Below are positions 17,437-26,243 of a stretch of DNA of 64,000 nt, in pieces. Under the pieces are notes generated by a model, which worked only from the letters and a program-made list of their open reading frames with translations, did not search any database and was not told the DNA's origin. The number at the start of each line of letters is the position of its first letter. The stretch's first letter is position 1. Made by a program: the position numbers and the translations under genes. The stretch is taken from NCBI RefSeq assembly GCF_005768555.2, contig NZ_VCHX02000180.1, positions 62,001 through 126,000 of the forward strand. Reading direction: 5' to 3'. The stretch comes from Streptomyces sporangiiformans. GTDB taxonomy: Bacteria > Actinomycetota > Actinomycetes > Streptomycetales > Streptomycetaceae.

Positions 17437-18656
17437 GCGGGCTCTCCTCCGGTAGGCAGATGTGCGGCCAGCCGGAATCCACCGCCGGGACGCGGCCCCG
17501 CATCGAGGCTGCCGCCGAGGAGGAGTGCTCTCTCCCGCATGCCGACGATCCCATGGCCGGGCACACCGCCGTGGGCGCCGGCCGACACGGACTGAACGGC
17601 GGCTCCACGACCGTCGTCGAGCACCTCGATGGTGAGGCCGCCGCTCTCGAAGCTCAGGCGCACCTCGGCTCGGGTCCGCGGTCCACTGTGCTTCAGCACG
17701 TTGGTCAACGCCTCTTGGACGATGCGGTACGCCGACAGCTCCACGCGTGCCGGGAGAGCAGCCTGGACATCGCCGGTGACCGAGACGTCCAGCCCCGCCT
17801 CGCGGACCTGCTCGACGAGTTGGTGGAGGTCGGCCAGCCGGGGCTGGGGGCCCAGCCGGTCGCGGTCGGCGTCCGGCCGCAGCACTCCCAGCAGGTGACG
17901 CAATTCGTCCAGCGCCTGGCGCCCGGCTTCCTCCACCGCCGCCATCGCGTCGAGGGCCTCCTGGGGATCCTGGGCGGCCACCATCCGGGCCGCGCCCGCC
18001 TGCACGGTCATCATGCTCACCCGGTGGGCGACCACGTCGTGCAGTTCGCGGGCGATGTGAGTGCGCTCCTCGGCGACGATCCGGCGCGCCTCGGCGGCCT
18101 GCTCCTCGCCGCGTCGGGCGCGGCGCTCCGCACGCAACCGCAGCCGCCGACCGATGTACCAGGCCACGAACATGACTACGGCGCCGAAGCCGACATCCCC
18201 CCAGGGGGAGGAGTGCAGCAGGCCGTCGGTCACGAGCGCGGTGATGGCCGCGGCGAAGCCCGCGGCGGCGGCGAGGCGGCTCCGCCGGGTGTCCGCGGCG
18301 TATCGCCCGGCACTGTACAGCGCGACGATCACGAACCCGCCCCCGGTGGAGTAGATGCTCCCCAGCGTCGGGCCCCAGGCGGCGAGTGCCACGGCCAGGA
18401 CCGCGAGAGGTTCACGGCGACGCCGGTAGAGCGCCCCGGCGGCCACGGCGTACAGCAGCAGGACCGGGACGGGCACCTCGGTGATCGGGCGGACGCGGAG
18501 CGCGTCTCCGGGTGCCTCCTCCAGGAACACCGTGGCCAGGAACATGGCGGCGGCGAGGACGGCGTCCGCGCCCCGCGGCCAGCGGGCGAAGGGCCCGCGG
18601 AACCTGCCCGGCACGCCGGAGACCGGCGTCTGGGAGGGCAGCGCCGTGCGCTTCAT
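17433..18656 (-). CDS. NarL-partner sensor histidine kinase
   Basis: A 407-aa membrane kinase. Five or so hydrophobic segments fill residues 25-165, with almost no extracellular loop, so it may sense membrane stress. HisKA_3 dimerisation helix with the phosphoacceptor His in HIARELHDVVAHRV is near residue 205, followed by HATPase motifs: QEALTNVLKHS, DDGRG and GIVGMRERA. Two ATGs are adjacent; the second (18656) has the better spacing from GGAG. It is cotranscribed with its regulator and divergent from an RND-type exporter, a layout often seen for drug or lipid export control. Confidence 0.92.
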   Translation of the reverse strand: MKRTALPSQTPVSGVPGRFRGPFARWPRGADAVLAAAMFLATVFLEEAPGDALRVRPITEVPVPVLLLYAVAAGALYRRRREPLAVLAVALAAWGPTLGSIYSTGGGFVIVALYSAGRYAADTRRSRLAAAAGFAAAITALVTDGLLHSSPWGDVGFGAVVMFVAWYIGRRLRLRAERRARRGEEQAAEARRIVAEERTHIARELHDVVAHRVSMMTVQAGAARMVAAQDPQEALDAMAAVEEAGRQALDELRHLLGVLRPDADRDRLGPQPRLADLHQLVEQVREAGLDVSVTGDVQAALPARVELSAYRIVQEALTNVLKHSGPRTRAEVRLSFESGGLTIEVLDDGRGAAVQSVSAGAHGGVPGHGIVGMRERALLLGGSLDAGPRPGGGFRLAAHLPTGGEPA

Positions 18657-18659
18657 CAT

Positions 18660-18955
18660 CGCTCCGTCAAAAGGATTCCGGCGCCCTGGCGTTGGTCATC
18701 AGGGTGCACCGGGCAAGCCATCGTAGGCCCAGGTCGCGGGCGCAGTCACCCACCTGTGGGCGGATCCCGGGCTCCCCCGTCAGGGGGTGGTGCCGCCGCG
18801 TTGTCCCCGTCCCGCGCGGGAGCACCGAACCCGTCCGGTGGCGGGGGACAGCACCGGCGCCCGAACCCACGATGGAACCGCTCACGATTCCCGCTTCCGG
18901 CGCGCCACGGACCGGCGGCGGACGTCGGCCATCTCACGGGGGAGCCCACACAGCC
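18660..18955. promoter_or_regulatory. Divergent promoter region, kinase / MMPL exporter
   Basis: About 300 bases without a gene between the kinase start and the MMPL ATG. It must contain both promoters. I see GC-rich stretches and a GGGGGAG ribosome site before 18956 but no clear operator or hairpin that I would name. Confidence 0.4.
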
Positions 18956-21127
18956 ATGAACCGAATCACCCGTCGCATCGGCAGCGCGAGCGCCCGCCGG
19001 CCTTGGGTCACCATCGCCACGTGGGTGGTTGCCCTCCTCCTGGTACTGCCCCTGGCCGGAACGGTGGGCGGCTCGTTCGTCGACGACCTGGTCGCTCCCG
19101 GCAGCCAGAGCGAGAAGGCGATGGAGCTGCTCGAAGAGCGCTTCCCGGAAGCGTCCGGCGGCGAAGCCATGGCGGTCTTCGCCGCGCCGGAAGGGGAGCG
19201 ACTGGAGCGCCACCGTTCTGCCGTCGACGCCGCGGTCGCCCGGATCGCCGACGTGGAGCACGTCGCCACCGCGGCCGATCCCTTCACCGCCGGCACGCTC
19301 TCACCCGACGGACGCATCGGCTTCGCCCGGATCACGTTCGACGTACCCGCGATGGACGTGGACCCCGAGGAGATCTCGGCCCTCACCGACGCGATCGGCC
19401 CCGCACGCGGGGACGGTGTCGTCGCCGAACTGGGTGGCGACGCCGTCTTCATCAACGCCGAGACCAAGACATCGGGTGCGGAGGCGGCGGGCCTGCTGAC
19501 CGCACTCGTCATCCTGGTGGTGGCCTTCGGCACGATCGTCGCCGCACTCGTACCGATCGCGCTCGCCCTGGTGGCCGTCGCCGCCGGCCTGGGCAGCGTC
19601 GTGCTGCTGGCCAACGCGATGGACGTCTCCACCGCCGCCCCCACGATCGGCGCGATGATCGGCCTGGGCATCGGCATCGACTACGCCCTGTTCATCGTGG
19701 CCCGTCACCGCGAGAACCACGCCTCCGGCCAGGACAACGCCACCGCACTGTCGAACGCCATGGGTTCCTCGGGCGCGGCCGTCCTGTTCGCCGGTGGCGC
19801 CGTCGTCGTGGCGATGGCCGCTCTCACACTGACCGGCCTGGGCTTCCTGACGTCGATCGGCCTGAGTACCGCCCTGGTCGTTCTCTTCGCCGTGGCGAGC
19901 GCCCTGACGCTGCTGCCCGCCCTGCTGTCGCTCCTCGGCGACCGAGTCCACCAAGGACGCAGAGCACGCCGCCGGGGCCGCAAGCGCACTCTCAAGAAGC
20001 CCGAGGACACGGCATGGTGGCGTTTCGCCCACCGTGTGTCCGGCCGGCCGTGGCGCCATCTGCTCGCCGCATCCGCCGTCCTGCTCGCGCTGGCCGCCCC
20101 GGCGCTGCGCATGGAGACCGGCTTCCCCGACGCCGGCGACGACTCCACGAGCACCACCCACCGCCGCGCCTACGACCTGCTCGCCGAGGGTTTCGGCCCG
20201 GGCTTCAACGCCCCCCTGCTGATCGTCGCCGACCTGACCCGCCCCGGCGCCGACGCCGAGGACGTCCCCGCACTGTCCCGGCGCATCGCCGCCGTCCCCG
20301 GCATCGCCACGGTCGGCGAGCCACAGACCTCGGCGGCCGGCGACACCGTCGTGCTGCCCGTGCTCCCCACCACCGCCCCCGCGGACGCCGAGACCTCCCG
20401 GACCCTTCAGCGGGTCCGTGACCTCGTCCCCGACAACGTCTCCGTATCCGGCCTGACCGCCATGACCGACGACCTCACCGAGCAACTCGCCCACACCCTG
20501 CCGGCCTTCATCACCGCGATCCTGGCAGCGTCGTTCCTGCTGCTGATGGTGATGTTCCGCTCCGTCGCACTTCCACTGAAGGCCGTTGTGGTCAACCTCC
20601 TGTCCATCGGCGGGGCCTACGGCGTGGTGGTCGCCGTCTTCCAGTGGGGCTGGCTCGGGGCCCTGTTCAACCTGGAGGGCACCTTCCAGATCGCCTCGCC
20701 CATGCCGACGATCTTCTTCGCTGTCCTGTTCGCCCTGTCCATGGACTACGAGGTGTTCCTGCTCTCGCGCGTGCGCGAGGAGTACGACGCCACGGGCGAC
20801 CCAAGTGAGTCGGTGGCACGCGGCATGGCTGCCACGGGCCGTGTGATCACCTCTGCCGCACTGATCATGACGGTGGTGTTCCTCAGCTTCGTCGCCAACC
20901 CGTCGCCGCTCGTCAAGATGATGGGCCTGGGCCTGGCGACCGCGATCGTGCTCGACGCGACCATCGTCCGCATGGTGCTCGTACCCGCGACCATGGCGCT
21001 GCTGGGACGCGCGACCTGGTGGCTGCCCCGCTGGCTCGACCGTCGGCTGCCCCGCATCGGCGTCGAGGACGCCGACCGGCAGCCGCACCCCGAGCCGGTA
21101 CTCGCTCCCGCGGCCGGGAGCCGCTGA
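18956..21127 (+). CDS. MMPL-family RND-type exporter
   Basis: A 723-aa polytopic membrane protein with two MMPL halves, each a first helix, a large extracytoplasmic loop and a bundle of about five helices. The first half shows GLGIGIDYALFIVARHREN, with the Asp-Tyr pair of the proton path; the second has the matching SMDYEVFLLSRVREEYD. MMPL proteins export lipids, siderophores or drugs using proton motive force. I chose ATG 18956; frames extending upstream are out of character in composition. The adjacent two-component system probably controls it. Substrate unknown. Confidence 0.93.
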   Translation: MNRITRRIGSASARRPWVTIATWVVALLLVLPLAGTVGGSFVDDLVAPGSQSEKAMELLEERFPEASGGEAMAVFAAPEGERLERHRSAVDAAVARIADVEHVATAADPFTAGTLSPDGRIGFARITFDVPAMDVDPEEISALTDAIGPARGDGVVAELGGDAVFINAETKTSGAEAAGLLTALVILVVAFGTIVAALVPIALALVAVAAGLGSVVLLANAMDVSTAAPTIGAMIGLGIGIDYALFIVARHRENHASGQDNATALSNAMGSSGAAVLFAGGAVVVAMAALTLTGLGFLTSIGLSTALVVLFAVASALTLLPALLSLLGDRVHQGRRARRRGRKRTLKKPEDTAWWRFAHRVSGRPWRHLLAASAVLLALAAPALRMETGFPDAGDDSTSTTHRRAYDLLAEGFGPGFNAPLLIVADLTRPGADAEDVPALSRRIAAVPGIATVGEPQTSAAGDTVVLPVLPTTAPADAETSRTLQRVRDLVPDNVSVSGLTAMTDDLTEQLAHTLPAFITAILAASFLLLMVMFRSVALPLKAVVVNLLSIGGAYGVVVAVFQWGWLGALFNLEGTFQIASPMPTIFFAVLFALSMDYEVFLLSRVREEYDATGDPSESVARGMAATGRVITSAALIMTVVFLSFVANPSPLVKMMGLGLATAIVLDATIVRMVLVPATMALLGRATWWLPRWLDRRLPRIGVEDADRQPHPEPVLAPAAGSR

Positions 21128-21159
21128 GGCATGAGAACAAGGCGGCTTACCCTGGGCCA

Positions 21160-21432
21160 ATGGACGGTGAGGAACCGGACGTCCGGGCCGAAGATGTGCT
21201 GGTACTGATTCAGCATCCGTTCGGCGATCTCTGGCCCACGCTCGCCACATGGATGGACCGCGGCCCCGGCCCCCGAAGGGGGCTTCGGCCCGTGGCAGCA
21301 CGGTCACGGCTGACCGGTGAGATGTTGCCGTTGACGGTGATCCCGCTGCGGTACCGGAACGACGACGAATCACGTGCCGCCATCCAGCGCGGTGAGTTCA
21401 CCGACCCATGGGCAGATCCTCCGGCGCCGTGA
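21160..21432 (+). CDS. Small conserved hypothetical protein
   Basis: A 90-aa protein starting at ATG 21160. The pattern DVLVLIQHPFGDLWPTL, then RPVAARSRLTGEMLPLTVIP, resembles small Streptomyces proteins I recall only as hypothetical, so I give no function. It is acidic at the N-terminus and ends in a Pro-rich tail. No membrane segment or signal. It lies between the exporter and the remains of a lanthipeptide synthetase, and may belong to the same inserted or decaying segment. Confidence 0.5.
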   Translation: MDGEEPDVRAEDVLVLIQHPFGDLWPTLATWMDRGPGPRRGLRPVAARSRLTGEMLPLTVIPLRYRNDDESRAAIQRGEFTDPWADPPAP

Positions 21433-21724
21433 CGGAAATCTACAGCGCGAAGAAGGCGGCTCCTCTGCGAGTTGGAAATGCGCGGCCACGACCGCGAACC
21501 CCCTCGCCCCGAGCGGGCTCTGTCAGCTGCACGATCACCACAACGAGTTGGGGTGCACGGCACTCGCAACCAAGCAACGGGCCGTCGTGGTCCTCAACAC
21601 CTTTCGCGCGGTGGCAGATCTGCCTCCCGGGTGCTGCGTTTGTCATGGGCGACCGGTGACAGGCGTGACTGTACGCCGCCGTATGCCTGTCGGAGTCTGG
21701 TGACGACCCAGCGGGAGGTGACAC
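21433..21724. other. Unexplained stretch upstream of the lanthipeptide relic
   Basis: No supported gene. Several short frames are open but none has a convincing start or family resemblance. The right end holds an intact GGAGGTG ribosome site at 21714-21720 that would have served the broken synthetase. Confidence 0.4.
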
Positions 21725-21990
21725 ATGGAGTAGAGATACGAGGTCTTCTGTCTCGCCGATGACTCCTTCTACGAGACCCCGGATCGCCTCTTCGGTGCCG
21801 TCGACGGCACACCGCAGTTCTACGAACCCGCCCACCGGCCCACGCCGGACGGCTGGCGCGGGCCTCGAAGTATGCCGGGCGAGGCGCCAGCGGGAAGTTC
21901 GCCACCCTCTATCCGAGCGATGAGGAACAACTCCACCACGCCCTCAAGGAGTTGGGCGAGCTGCTGGACGGCGAGCCGGGACCGTACATT
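21725..21990 (+). pseudogene. Relic of a class III lanthipeptide synthetase (LanKC) N-terminus
   Basis: Two blocks match the start of RamC/LabKC-type enzymes. Block one begins at ATG 21725 behind GGAGGTG but has TAG as codon 3, then reads RYEVFCLADDSFYETPDR and ends PTPDGWR near 21859. Block two, two frames over, reads RASKYAGRGASGKFATLYPS and then KELGELLDGEPGPYI, ending near 21990. In intact enzymes about 70 residues separate these blocks, so there is an internal deletion, plus loss of the lyase, kinase and cyclase domains. The match is from memory of the family, but several conserved segments agree in order. No precursor peptide gene remains. Confidence 0.7.
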
Positions 21991-22067
21991 TCGCTCCTCG
22001 GCCGGCCCTGCCGCGAGGAGCGGAGGAGACACCGAACGGCGACGCGCCCACGGCACATCCCCGCAGT

Positions 22068-23033
22068 TCAGCGCACCCTCCCCCGAGGTTTGAGCGCCCC
22101 CGGCGGCAGTTGGGGAGCAGGCAGCGGCGCCCCGTCGTACCCCTTCACCTCACCGAACCGCGCCCCGTCCATCCAGTCCGAACGGGCCTGTTCAATGTCC
22201 TCCTGCGACCGCCCGATGAAGTTCCACCACATGATCAGTTCCTCCTCGAAGGGTTCGCCGCCGAGGAGCATGAGGCCCGCGTCCGACTCGGCGCGCAGGG
22301 GCAGGTCGGAGCGTCCGCAGCCGAGGTAGAGCATGGAGCCCGGGAGGACCGGCACCCCGTCGACACGGGCTTCGCCGGACATGGACAGGACGGCGTACTC
22401 GAAGTCCGGCTCCAGCGGAAGGCGTACGTCGGCGCCTTGGGCGAGGGCCAGGTCGGCGCCGACGATCGGGGTGTACGTCGTACCGGGTGAGGTGGCGCCG
22501 TCGACGGAGCCGAGGATGAGCGTGGCTCGGAGACCGGGAGCCGTGACGACGGGCAGTTCGGCGTGGTACTCGAAGCGCGGGTCGGTGTGGCGGTGGCCGT
22601 CGGGCAGGGCGACCCACAGCTGTGCCCCGTGCAGGAAGCGGGCGTGCGACTTCGGGCTCTCCTCCGAATGGGCGATGGCCCGGCCGGACGTCATCAGGCC
22701 CAGCTCACGCGAACGGATCGTCTGGAGGCTGCCGGTCGAGTCGCGGTGCAGCACCTCACCCTCGTGCAGCCAGCTGACGGTCTGCAGGCCCATGTGCGGA
22801 TGCGGCGGGACCTGCATGCCGGGCTCGTCGGCGATGTCGTCGGGGCCGTAGTGATCGACGAAGCACCAGGCACCGACCATGCGTCGGCCCAAGTTGGGCA
22901 GCAGGCGGCGGACTTCGGTGGACTCGCCGAGCTTGACCTTGCGGGGGCTGAGGAGCTCGCGCACCGGTTCGGCCACCACGAAACCCCGGCCGCCGCACAG
23001 AGCGGGAACCGCCTCACGCTCAAGATTGCTCAT
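22068..23033 (-). CDS. Pirin-family protein
   Basis: A 321-aa bicupin of the pirin family. The metal site of the N-terminal cupin is visible in PPHPHMGLQTVSWLHEGEVL, which supplies the three His and one Glu. The C-terminal cupin ends with WWNFIGRSQEDIEQAR, a pirin hallmark. Bacterial pirins can act as quercetin dioxygenases or modulators of metabolic enzymes. ATG 23033 is favoured over an in-frame TTG at 23042. It is divergent from the MarR-type gene at 23166 with about 130 bases between, so the MarR protein may regulate it. Confidence 0.92.
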   Translation of the reverse strand: MSNLEREAVPALCGGRGFVVAEPVRELLSPRKVKLGESTEVRRLLPNLGRRMVGAWCFVDHYGPDDIADEPGMQVPPHPHMGLQTVSWLHEGEVLHRDSTGSLQTIRSRELGLMTSGRAIAHSEESPKSHARFLHGAQLWVALPDGHRHTDPRFEYHAELPVVTAPGLRATLILGSVDGATSPGTTYTPIVGADLALAQGADVRLPLEPDFEYAVLSMSGEARVDGVPVLPGSMLYLGCGRSDLPLRAESDAGLMLLGGEPFEEELIMWWNFIGRSQEDIEQARSDWMDGARFGEVKGYDGAPLPAPQLPPGALKPRGRVR

Positions 23034-23126
23034 GACGCTCAACCTAGCCCCGTGAAGGCCTCTCCGTCAGGCCCGTCCCCCGGACCGCCGAGCGCCACAT
23101 GGCGCAGAACCGGCGCACGCGCCCGA

Positions 23127-23153
23127 TACTAGCCATGGATATAGTAGCCATGT
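23127..23153. promoter_or_regulatory. MarR-type operator over a -10 element
   Basis: An imperfect palindrome TACTA-N10-TAGTA (23127-23146) contains an inner CCATGG, and TAGCCATG occurs twice as a direct repeat (23130-23137 and 23145-23152). TATAGT at 23140-23145 is a good -10 for the MarR gene at 23166. Overlap of the repeats with the -10 suggests autorepression and possibly control of the divergent pirin. Confidence 0.5.
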
Positions 23154-23165
23154 ACCGTATCTCTC

Positions 23166-23648
23166 ATGAGCACTCCACCCGAGGGCGCGACGCCCGGATT
23201 CCTCGTCTGGCGCCTGTCGATGAAGTGGCGGGTTGCCGTGGACCGGGCGGTGGCGCCCCTGGGCCTCACCCACGCGCAGTACTCGCTGGTGGCGTCGCTG
23301 CACGGCATGCACCGCGCCGGACTCCGCCCCAGCCAGCGGCAACTCGCCGACCACACCGGACTCGAACCGCTGTACGTGTCGAAGCTCGCCCGGGCCCTGG
23401 AGGCCGCCGGTCTCGTCGAGCGCGCCCGGGATCCCGCCGACCCCCGCGCGGTGCGGCTGTCGCTGACCGAGCAGGGCCAGGAGGTCACTCGCCGCGCGAT
23501 CAAGGTCGTACACGGGCTCCTGGAGCAGTTGCTCACCCCCCTCGGGGGTCTCGACAGCCAGCGCGTCCAGACGTTCGGCCGCGAGCTGGCGACCCTGCTC
23601 GACGCACCTCTTGATCCACTCACCGAGAACGAGACGGAGCAGTCATGA
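23166..23648 (+). CDS. MarR-family transcriptional regulator
   Basis: A 160-aa winged-helix protein of the MarR family. LTHAQYSLVASLHGM is the helix before the DNA-binding domain, QRQLADHTGLEPLYVSKLAR the recognition helix, and ERARDPADPRAVRLSLTEQG the wing. No conserved Cys suggests redox sensing. Its TGA overlaps the ATG of a second MarR-like gene, so the two are coupled. A palindrome over the -10 suggests autoregulation. Confidence 0.92.
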   Translation: MSTPPEGATPGFLVWRLSMKWRVAVDRAVAPLGLTHAQYSLVASLHGMHRAGLRPSQRQLADHTGLEPLYVSKLARALEAAGLVERARDPADPRAVRLSLTEQGQEVTRRAIKVVHGLLEQLLTPLGGLDSQRVQTFGRELATLLDAPLDPLTENETEQS

Positions 23649-24091
23649 CCACCAGCACACCCACCGTCGACGGCCGGGTCATAGGCCTGGCCCACTACGC
23701 GGGCCGCGCCGTCCTCGAGCGCGTACTGGCCGGCAGCGGCCACACGTTCACCCAGTTCGTGACGCTCAGGGCCGCCGCGGTCGCCGGCGACTTCGTAGAG
23801 CGCGACCGGCTGGTGGACGGCGTGACCGGGGCGCTGAAGATCGAAGCACCGGCCATACAGGCCGCCGTCGACGAGCTGACGACCACTCACCTGCTCGAAG
23901 GGGCTCGCACGGAGAACTCCCGGCTGCGCGTCACGGACGCCGGCCGACGACTCTACGAGTGCGTCGCCTCCAAGACCGCCGAGGCCTCCGCCCGCATCTA
24001 CGCCGGCATCCCGCCCGAGGACCTGGCGACGGCGGGCCGCGTACTGGCACTTGTCACCGAGCGGGCGAACGCCGAACTGGCTCGCACATAG
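23645..24091 (+). CDS. Second MarR-like winged-helix protein
   Basis: A 148-aa protein coupled to the MarR gene before it by an ATGA overlap. It has the same helical layout but a weaker DNA-binding helix (VDGVTGALKIEAPAIQAAVD) and a short wing around ENSRLRVTDAGRRLY. It may form a heterodimer with its partner or act as a co-regulator. The family call comes from the overall pattern and position and is less firm than for its neighbour. Confidence 0.75.
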   Translation: MTTSTPTVDGRVIGLAHYAGRAVLERVLAGSGHTFTQFVTLRAAAVAGDFVERDRLVDGVTGALKIEAPAIQAAVDELTTTHLLEGARTENSRLRVTDAGRRLYECVASKTAEASARIYAGIPPEDLATAGRVLALVTERANAELART

Positions 24092-24118
24092 CCTGCAGGC
24101 GAGGTCGCGGACATCCCA

Positions 24119-24154
24119 CACGGTCGGCACAGTCGCCACGGTCGACACAGTCGT
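24119..24154. repeat. 18-base tandem repeat, two copies
   Basis: CACGGTCGGCACAGTCGC is followed directly by a copy differing at two positions (24137-24154). It lies just before a short AT-rich palindrome GAATATTC at 24156-24163, in the leader of the TPR gene. It could be a binding site or a slippage duplication. Confidence 0.5.
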
Positions 24155-24203
24155 GGAATATTCAACAAAACTGGGCCGTTGTGGCCGTCGAAGGAGGTCG
24201 ACG

Positions 24204-24551
24204 GTGGACACGACGTACTACGACCACGGAACGGCCGCGGAGCGCTGGGAGCGTGCGCGGATGTTCTTCGACGCCAAGGACTACGCCGCGGCGGCACGGA
24301 CCCTGGACGGCCTGGTCGAGGAGGTGCCGGAGCAGGTCGGACCACGGCTGCTGCTGGCCCGCGCGTACTACCACTCGGCCCAACTGCGCCGAGCCGAGGC
24401 CCAGTTGCGGGTGCTCGTCGAGCGCGACCCCGCGGAGCACTACGCCCGCCTGATGCTCGGGCGCACGCTCCAGCGGCAGGGGCGGCACGAGGAGGCCGAG
24501 CCGCACATGAAGCTCGCCTCGGCTCTCGCCGGGGACTTCGAGTCACTGTGA
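24204..24551 (+). CDS. Small tetratricopeptide-repeat protein
   Basis: A 115-aa protein built from about three TPR units: ARMFFDAKDYAAAARTLDGL, then LLLARAYYHSAQLRRAEAQL, and RLMLGRTLQRQGRHEEAEPH. AAGGAGGT sits five bases before the GTG at 24204, a much better start than the in-frame upstream codons. TPR proteins of this size bind partner proteins; none is identifiable nearby. Cytosolic. Confidence 0.85.
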   Translation: MDTTYYDHGTAAERWERARMFFDAKDYAAAARTLDGLVEEVPEQVGPRLLLARAYYHSAQLRRAEAQLRVLVERDPAEHYARLMLGRTLQRQGRHEEAEPHMKLASALAGDFESL

Positions 24552-24658
24552 GCACCTGCCACCGCGAGTCCCTGGGCGCTACAGGTGTGCGGCGCGTACG
24601 GGCGGGGTGAGTGCAATCGCCCCGCCCGCACCCGTACCGCCCACGACAGCGCCGGCGA

Positions 24659-26056
24659 CTACTGGGCGTACGTGCGCTTGCCGCGGCGGTACGCGATCTC
24701 GCCGAGGGTCACGTCCACGGCGACGAAGAGCGCCAGGGGGATGCCCAGAAGTGGCACGAAGTAGCCGAGGACGGCGATGGCGGCCATCAACGGGACGAGG
24801 ACGTGGGCGGGGACCTGCTGCCAGGCACCGCGCGGGATGGGGCGGCCGAAGGCGGAGTCGCGGCCGCGCTGCCACCACATGCGGTAGCCCCACAGGATCA
24901 GCAGGATCAGGCTGAGGGCGAGGGCTATCAGGGCAAGCTGGTTGACGACGCCGAAGAGGACTCCGGTGTGTGCGTCGATGCCCCAGCGGGTCAGCTTCGC
25001 CAGCACGGGATAGTCGGCGAAGCGCACCACGTCGATCACCTCGCCGGTCGTCGGCTCCACCGCGACCGCGTCCTGCTTGGTGGGCCAGCTGCGCTGGATC
25101 TGCTTGACGACGTACGCGGACGACGCGTCGGCCGGCGGCACGATCTCCACCGGGTCGCTCAGGCCCTCGGCGTGCGCGGCCGCAAGGACCTTGTCGAGGC
25201 CGACACCGTGCTCGACGCCTCCCCCGGCCGAGGCCGACCCGTGGCCGGCGTGCTCGCCGCCCGCCGCCGACACCGAAGGGGTGGCCTGGTGGAGCGAGGT
25301 ACGCAACGTGTCGATGTGGGACCCGGCGTACGCCGACCAGGTCAGGCCCGTCGCCGACAGGAAGAAGAACCCGGCCGCCGCCCAGACGCCGACCGTGCCA
25401 TGCAGACCCAGCGTGCGGCGGCGGCCGCTGGTGCCGCGGAGCTTCCGCTGCGTACGGCGGCGGCTGAACCACAGGACCAGGCCGCCGCCCGCGATCACCC
25501 ACAGCCAGCTGGCCGCCAGTTCGCTGTAGAGGCGGCCGGTCTCTCCGAGGTGCAGGTTCGCGTGGAACTGGTCGATCCAGGTGCGCAGCGGGAGCGCGCC
25601 GGTGGATCCGTACTGTTCCAGTGCGCCGCGCACCTTCCCGGTGTACGGGTCGACGAAGACCGCGAGAGTGCGGTCCTCCTCGACGCCCGGCACGCCGGAC
25701 AGCAGCACCCTGGTGGTCGCGTCCGCCTCCGGCGAGGGGCGTACGGCGGAGACCGTGCCCTTCGGGTGGGCCTTGCGGGCGGCGGCGACCTGCTCGGAGA
25801 TGGGCAGCTCGCGGTCGCCGACCGGGACGGTCATCTCATGCCCGTACATGATCTTCTCGGCCTGGAACGACGCCGCGTACAGCAGCCCGGTGGTGGCCGC
25901 GACGAGCAGGAAGGGGGCGACGAGGATCCCGGCGTAGAAATGCAGCCGCAGCACCAAGGGGCGCAGCGCCGCCCAAGGGCCGCGCGGTGGCGCGGCCCTG
26001 ACGGATTGCGGGGCCTCGGGGGAATCATCCGTCTCGGTCGAGGGAGCGGTGGTCAT
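24659..26056 (-). CDS. PepSY-associated transmembrane protein
   Basis: A 465-aa integral membrane protein of the PepSY_TM family, with four or five helices: one near residues 35-60 (LRLHFYAGILVAPFLLVAAT), one near 195-215, one near 375-400 and a pair at the C-terminus. Two PepSY modules lie in the extracytoplasmic loops. A His/Gly-rich patch HAGHGSASAGGG is in the loop. Family members occur with iron or copper uptake and reductase systems; no such genes flank it. GGAGAAG precedes the ATG. Confidence 0.88.
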   Translation of the reverse strand: MTTAPSTETDDSPEAPQSVRAAPPRGPWAALRPLVLRLHFYAGILVAPFLLVAATTGLLYAASFQAEKIMYGHEMTVPVGDRELPISEQVAAARKAHPKGTVSAVRPSPEADATTRVLLSGVPGVEEDRTLAVFVDPYTGKVRGALEQYGSTGALPLRTWIDQFHANLHLGETGRLYSELAASWLWVIAGGGLVLWFSRRRTQRKLRGTSGRRRTLGLHGTVGVWAAAGFFFLSATGLTWSAYAGSHIDTLRTSLHQATPSVSAAGGEHAGHGSASAGGGVEHGVGLDKVLAAAHAEGLSDPVEIVPPADASSAYVVKQIQRSWPTKQDAVAVEPTTGEVIDVVRFADYPVLAKLTRWGIDAHTGVLFGVVNQLALIALALSLILLILWGYRMWWQRGRDSAFGRPIPRGAWQQVPAHVLVPLMAAIAVLGYFVPLLGIPLALFVAVDVTLGEIAYRRGKRTYAQ

Positions 26057-26243
26057 CAGCTGGCTTCTCCGGTCGGACAGGGGACGGGCCGTGCTCGGCC
26101 GTGGCGATCCAGAAGTCGGGTCACGGAGGCGGCGAGTTCCCGGGCATTTTCGTGGCGTGCGTCACACTGGGGCTCCGGTCGTCCCGACGCTCCGCGTGCG
26201 GTACGGGCTCGCGTGGGGCGATCCGTGTTGGCATGCTGGCGCG

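Noticed and set aside
19301..21373. 690-codon open frame opposite the MMPL exporter
   Set aside because: Antisense to strong transmembrane coding sequence; rich in Gly, Asp and His without motifs.
21440..21705. Possible zinc-type small protein upstream of the lanthipeptide relic
   Set aside because: Cys and His spacing does not fit a known motif, no good start exists, and codon usage is poor.
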